This document shows positions 62,249 to 64,000 of a stretch of 64,000 bases of DNA, piece by piece. Under the pieces are notes generated by a model. It did not search any database. It saw only the letters and a program-made list of their open reading frames with translations, and had not been told where the DNA came from. The first letter of the stretch is position 1. Every line of letters begins with the position of its first letter. The position numbers were made by a program, and so were the translations under genes. Source of the stretch: a virus; IMG/VR virus record IMGVR_UViG_3300023278_002893, positions 233,726 to 297,725 of that record; one strand, 5' to 3'.

Positions 62249-62441
62249 ATACCTGTGCGAGCACGGGCACAAGTTCGAAGAGGTTCAGTCCATCAAGGAC
62301 GAGCCGATCAAGACTTGTCCCGAGATCATACCTTTTTCCGGACCAGACTTCACAAAATGTGACGGCGCGGTCAAAAGACTCATCAGCCGCACCTCTTTCA
62401 TCCTCAAGGGTGATAGTTGGGCCAAGGACGGATACAAGTGA
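62235..62441 (+). CDS. FmdB-like zinc-ribbon protein
   Basis: 68 residues. [33 protein letters not shown] and [14 protein letters not shown] match the FmdB/CxxC-SSSS family of putative regulators; the first Cys pair is partly replaced (C.HGH). Overlaps the membrane peptide by 14 nt. Confidence 0.8.
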   Translation: MPIYEYLCEHGHKFEEVQSIKDEPIKTCPEIIPFSGPDFTKCDGAVKRLISRTSFILKGDSWAKDGYK

Positions 62442-62692
62442 TCCTGGTAGATGGCGTGCTACGAATTCTCGACGGGGAAGAAGGAGAGGTTACTTCTTTC
62501 AAGGCAATACATGCGGACGCTCTACGGATCTGCAAAGAGACAGGTTCGGTACTAGATCTGGCCGTTTCTGATGTAGATCTGTATCTGGAAACTTCAGATC
62601 TGGATGTAGCAAAGAGGGTCGCTGTCTGCTACAGTCCTAGTCTGAAGGTCGAGCGGGTTGGTCCGAAAGAATACCGTATCTTTTGGCCCTGA
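62438..62692 (+). CDS. hypothetical protein (GTG start)
   Basis: 84 residues, acidic alpha/beta, not recognised. GTGA overlap with the FmdB-like gene. Confidence 0.62.
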   Translation: MILVDGVLRILDGEEGEVTSFKAIHADALRICKETGSVLDLAVSDVDLYLETSDLDVAKRVAVCYSPSLKVERVGPKEYRIFWP

Positions 62693-62747
62693 AATGGTCA
62701 ATTTAGGTAAGTAATTATGCCCGTATGGCGGAATAGGAGTACGTATT

Positions 62748-62915
62748 ATGGAAATATTTATCTTTATAGCGGGTATGGTAATACCTGTAGCAATAAATTT
62801 ACTATGCTTCAGAACCTATAGCGGCCTCGGCGTCCTCGTGACCGTCTTTATGGAGTGGAAGATCATTAGAGTGGGTAAAGATTGGCGCTGGAAACCGTAC
62901 ATCAAGCCGGAATGA
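62748..62915 (+). CDS. small membrane protein
   Basis: 55 residues with two hydrophobic stretches (residues 2-20 and 25-36) and a basic tail. TAGGAG before the ATG. Confidence 0.55.
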   Translation: MEIFIFIAGMVIPVAINLLCFRTYSGLGVLVTVFMEWKIIRVGKDWRWKPYIKPE

Positions 62916-62919
62916 CTTT

Positions 62920-63492
62920 ATGGTAAAGTATACAAGAGAACTACTACAGAAAGCAGCTAAGGAGAGTGAGTCCATAGCTGGAGTCATGCGTGCCCTCGGA
63001 ATAAAGAAGTAGGCAGGTGGAACCCATGCGTGGATCAAGAACAGGTTGCTGCACTTCGAAATAAATACTTCTCACTTTACCGGACAGGGACACAACAGGG
63101 GCAGCGAGGCTCCCAATCGATTGAATCCTGAGGACGTGTTTGTACTCAGGGAAGAGGGTGCTCGCCAGAAAAGGAATATCCTCTGGAGATGCCTGATTGA
63201 AGTAGGTCGAGGTGGTGTATGTGAAGAGTGTGGTCAGGGACCCATTTGGAAGGGTAAAGACCTCGTTCTTCAGATAGATCATATTGATGGAAATTTCTTG
63301 GACGACAGGGAGGAGAACCTCAGAATCCTGTGTCCTAATTGTCACACACAAACTCCTACGTTTGGTAGGAACAAAAACAGAGCAGGAGTGGCGGAATTGG
63401 TCTACGCAGCGGTTTTAGGGGCCGTACCCGAAAGGGCTGAGGGTTCGAGTCCCTCCTCCTGTACCAGTAATCAAAACAAATTATTTGAGTAA
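62920..63492 (+). pseudogene. HNH endonuclease frame interrupted by TAG
   Basis: From ATG 62920: an N-terminal HTH-like part (YTRELLQKAAKESESIAGVM-ALGIKK), an in-frame TAG at 63010-63012, then AGGTHAWIKNRLL, NTSHFTGQGHNRG and the HNH core CEECGQG, LQIDHIDGN, NLRILCPNCH. One frame throughout, so only the TAG breaks it. Many neighbours end in TAG, so reassignment is unlikely; suppression, restart at 63046 (TTG), or decay are possible. The 3' end runs through tRNA-Leu to 63492 without an earlier stop. Confidence 0.75.
63382..63466 (+). tRNA. tRNA-Leu (TAG)
   Basis: Acceptor GCAGGAG/CTCCTGT, anticodon loop TTTAGGG with TAG, long variable arm, T arm GAGGG-TTCGAGT-CCCTC, encoded CCA. Confidence 0.93.
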
Positions 63493-63515
63493 GTCAACCA
63501 GCACAGGAGATCATT

Positions 63516-63941
63516 ATGTTTTACTTCGTTAGTTGGTACAAAGATTCGATCGACGACGCAATGCAAAAAGGTAATTTTTTCACTGCTCTTGGCTGCGGCG
63601 CCAAAGCCTACCCTGTAGGTGCGCGAATGCGAGAAATGCCCCCCGGCAGTTTGGTCATATTGGCTTCCGCCAGGACACGTGATGATGGGGATGACGTGTA
63701 TAAAGGTTATGCGGTTGTGCGGGTAGAGAACCCAATCGAACGTGCACTTGGCCTGATACTTGCCAAAGTTATCTGGCCTAACTCAGGTTACCAAGCGACC
63801 AACGAATCAATCCCTCTGGTAGTGAGGCCTGAAGGAGTAGAGCTGGATAAGAACCTTTGGAAACCCTTAGGTAAAACTTTCAACCGCACCATATATGAGA
63901 TGGAACAGGGAGATTTTGAGGCAGCAATAACCTGCTTCTAA
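63516..63941 (+). CDS. hypothetical protein
   Basis: 141 residues, beta-rich (GARMREMPPGSLVILASA, YKGYAVVRVENPI), faintly like EVE/PUA-type domains; not recognised. AGGAG before the ATG. Confidence 0.62.
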   Translation: MFYFVSWYKDSIDDAMQKGNFFTALGCGAKAYPVGARMREMPPGSLVILASARTRDDGDDVYKGYAVVRVENPIERALGLILAKVIWPNSGYQATNESIPLVVRPEGVELDKNLWKPLGKTFNRTIYEMEQGDFEAAITCF

Positions 63942-64000
63942 TCCTCTCCCTCTACGGGCACCAGTAGTTAACATAAATTATTCGGGGATTAGAATAAAGG

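Noticed and set aside
62920-63492. Genetic-code change (TAG as sense)
   Set aside because: Numerous well-supported genes in the window end in TAG, so a general reassignment is not plausible.
63960-64000. Possible start of another tRNA at the window end
   Set aside because: TCGGGGATTAG could be an acceptor and D arm, but the rest lies outside the window.

Overview
This window reads as part of a large, tightly packed genome of a tailed bacteriophage, probably of a Gram-negative host. Supporting signs are: more than 150 mostly small genes joined by ATGA, TAATG and GTGA overlaps; strong GGAG-type ribosome sites; phage-type families such as a DnaX-like clamp loader, a PIF1-type helicase, several SSBs, a COOH-NH2 ligase cassette and an HNH nuclease; a LamG-type fibre-like protein; a tRNA array; and exported proteins with Sec-type leaders, including one with a PEP-CTERM tail. 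No capsid, terminase, portal or DNA polymerase gene is present, so the phage family cannot be named.

Layout. (1) 1-10.9 kb, minus strand: clamp loader, DeoC, SprT-like protease, nucleoside diphosphate kinase, family-4 uracil-DNA glycosylase, many small hypotheticals and a fibre-like protein, driven by at least three near-perfect sigma70 promoters (TTGACA, 17 nt, TATAAT-like). (2) 11-14.3 kb, plus strand: a GC-rich island of very small ORFs alternating with strong hairpins and copies of a short dispersed stem-loop element. (3) 14.7-31 kb, plus strand: small, zinc-ribbon and membrane or exported genes, a 24-residue-repeat LRR protein, an SGNH hydrolase, duplicated exported proteins and a sigma-like protein; two gene-free stretches look like structured RNAs. 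(4) 31-48.9 kb: a PEP-CTERM protein, macro domain, PIF1 helicase, tyrosine phosphatase, three SSB-type proteins, lytic transglycosylase, metallophosphoesterase and a lone receiver domain. (5) 48.9-54.3 kb: an IF-1 homologue followed by an amidoligase cassette (GGCT-like, COOH-NH2 ligase, class I glutamine amidotransferase, and three unknowns of which two are paralogues). (6) 54.3-64 kb: a sigma70 promoter opens a tRNA array interleaved with small genes. It includes an initiator-like tRNA-Met, an HNH nuclease frame interrupted by TAG, a roughly 490-nt multi-helix RNA and a leader-peptide attenuator.

How the parts fit. The plus-strand blocks look like host-takeover, replication and translation-support functions. 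A recurrent element (GTTGTTTCNTCAC, 3-nt loop, GTGA) lies in front of many genes whose codon use suggests high expression (SSB and SpoVG-like proteins among them), so it is probably a phage promoter, operator or mRNA leader. Fifteen tRNAs, an IF-1 homologue and an initiator-like tRNA suggest the phage adjusts host translation initiation. The amidoligase cassette probably makes or attaches a gamma-glutamyl-type amide, on an unknown target.
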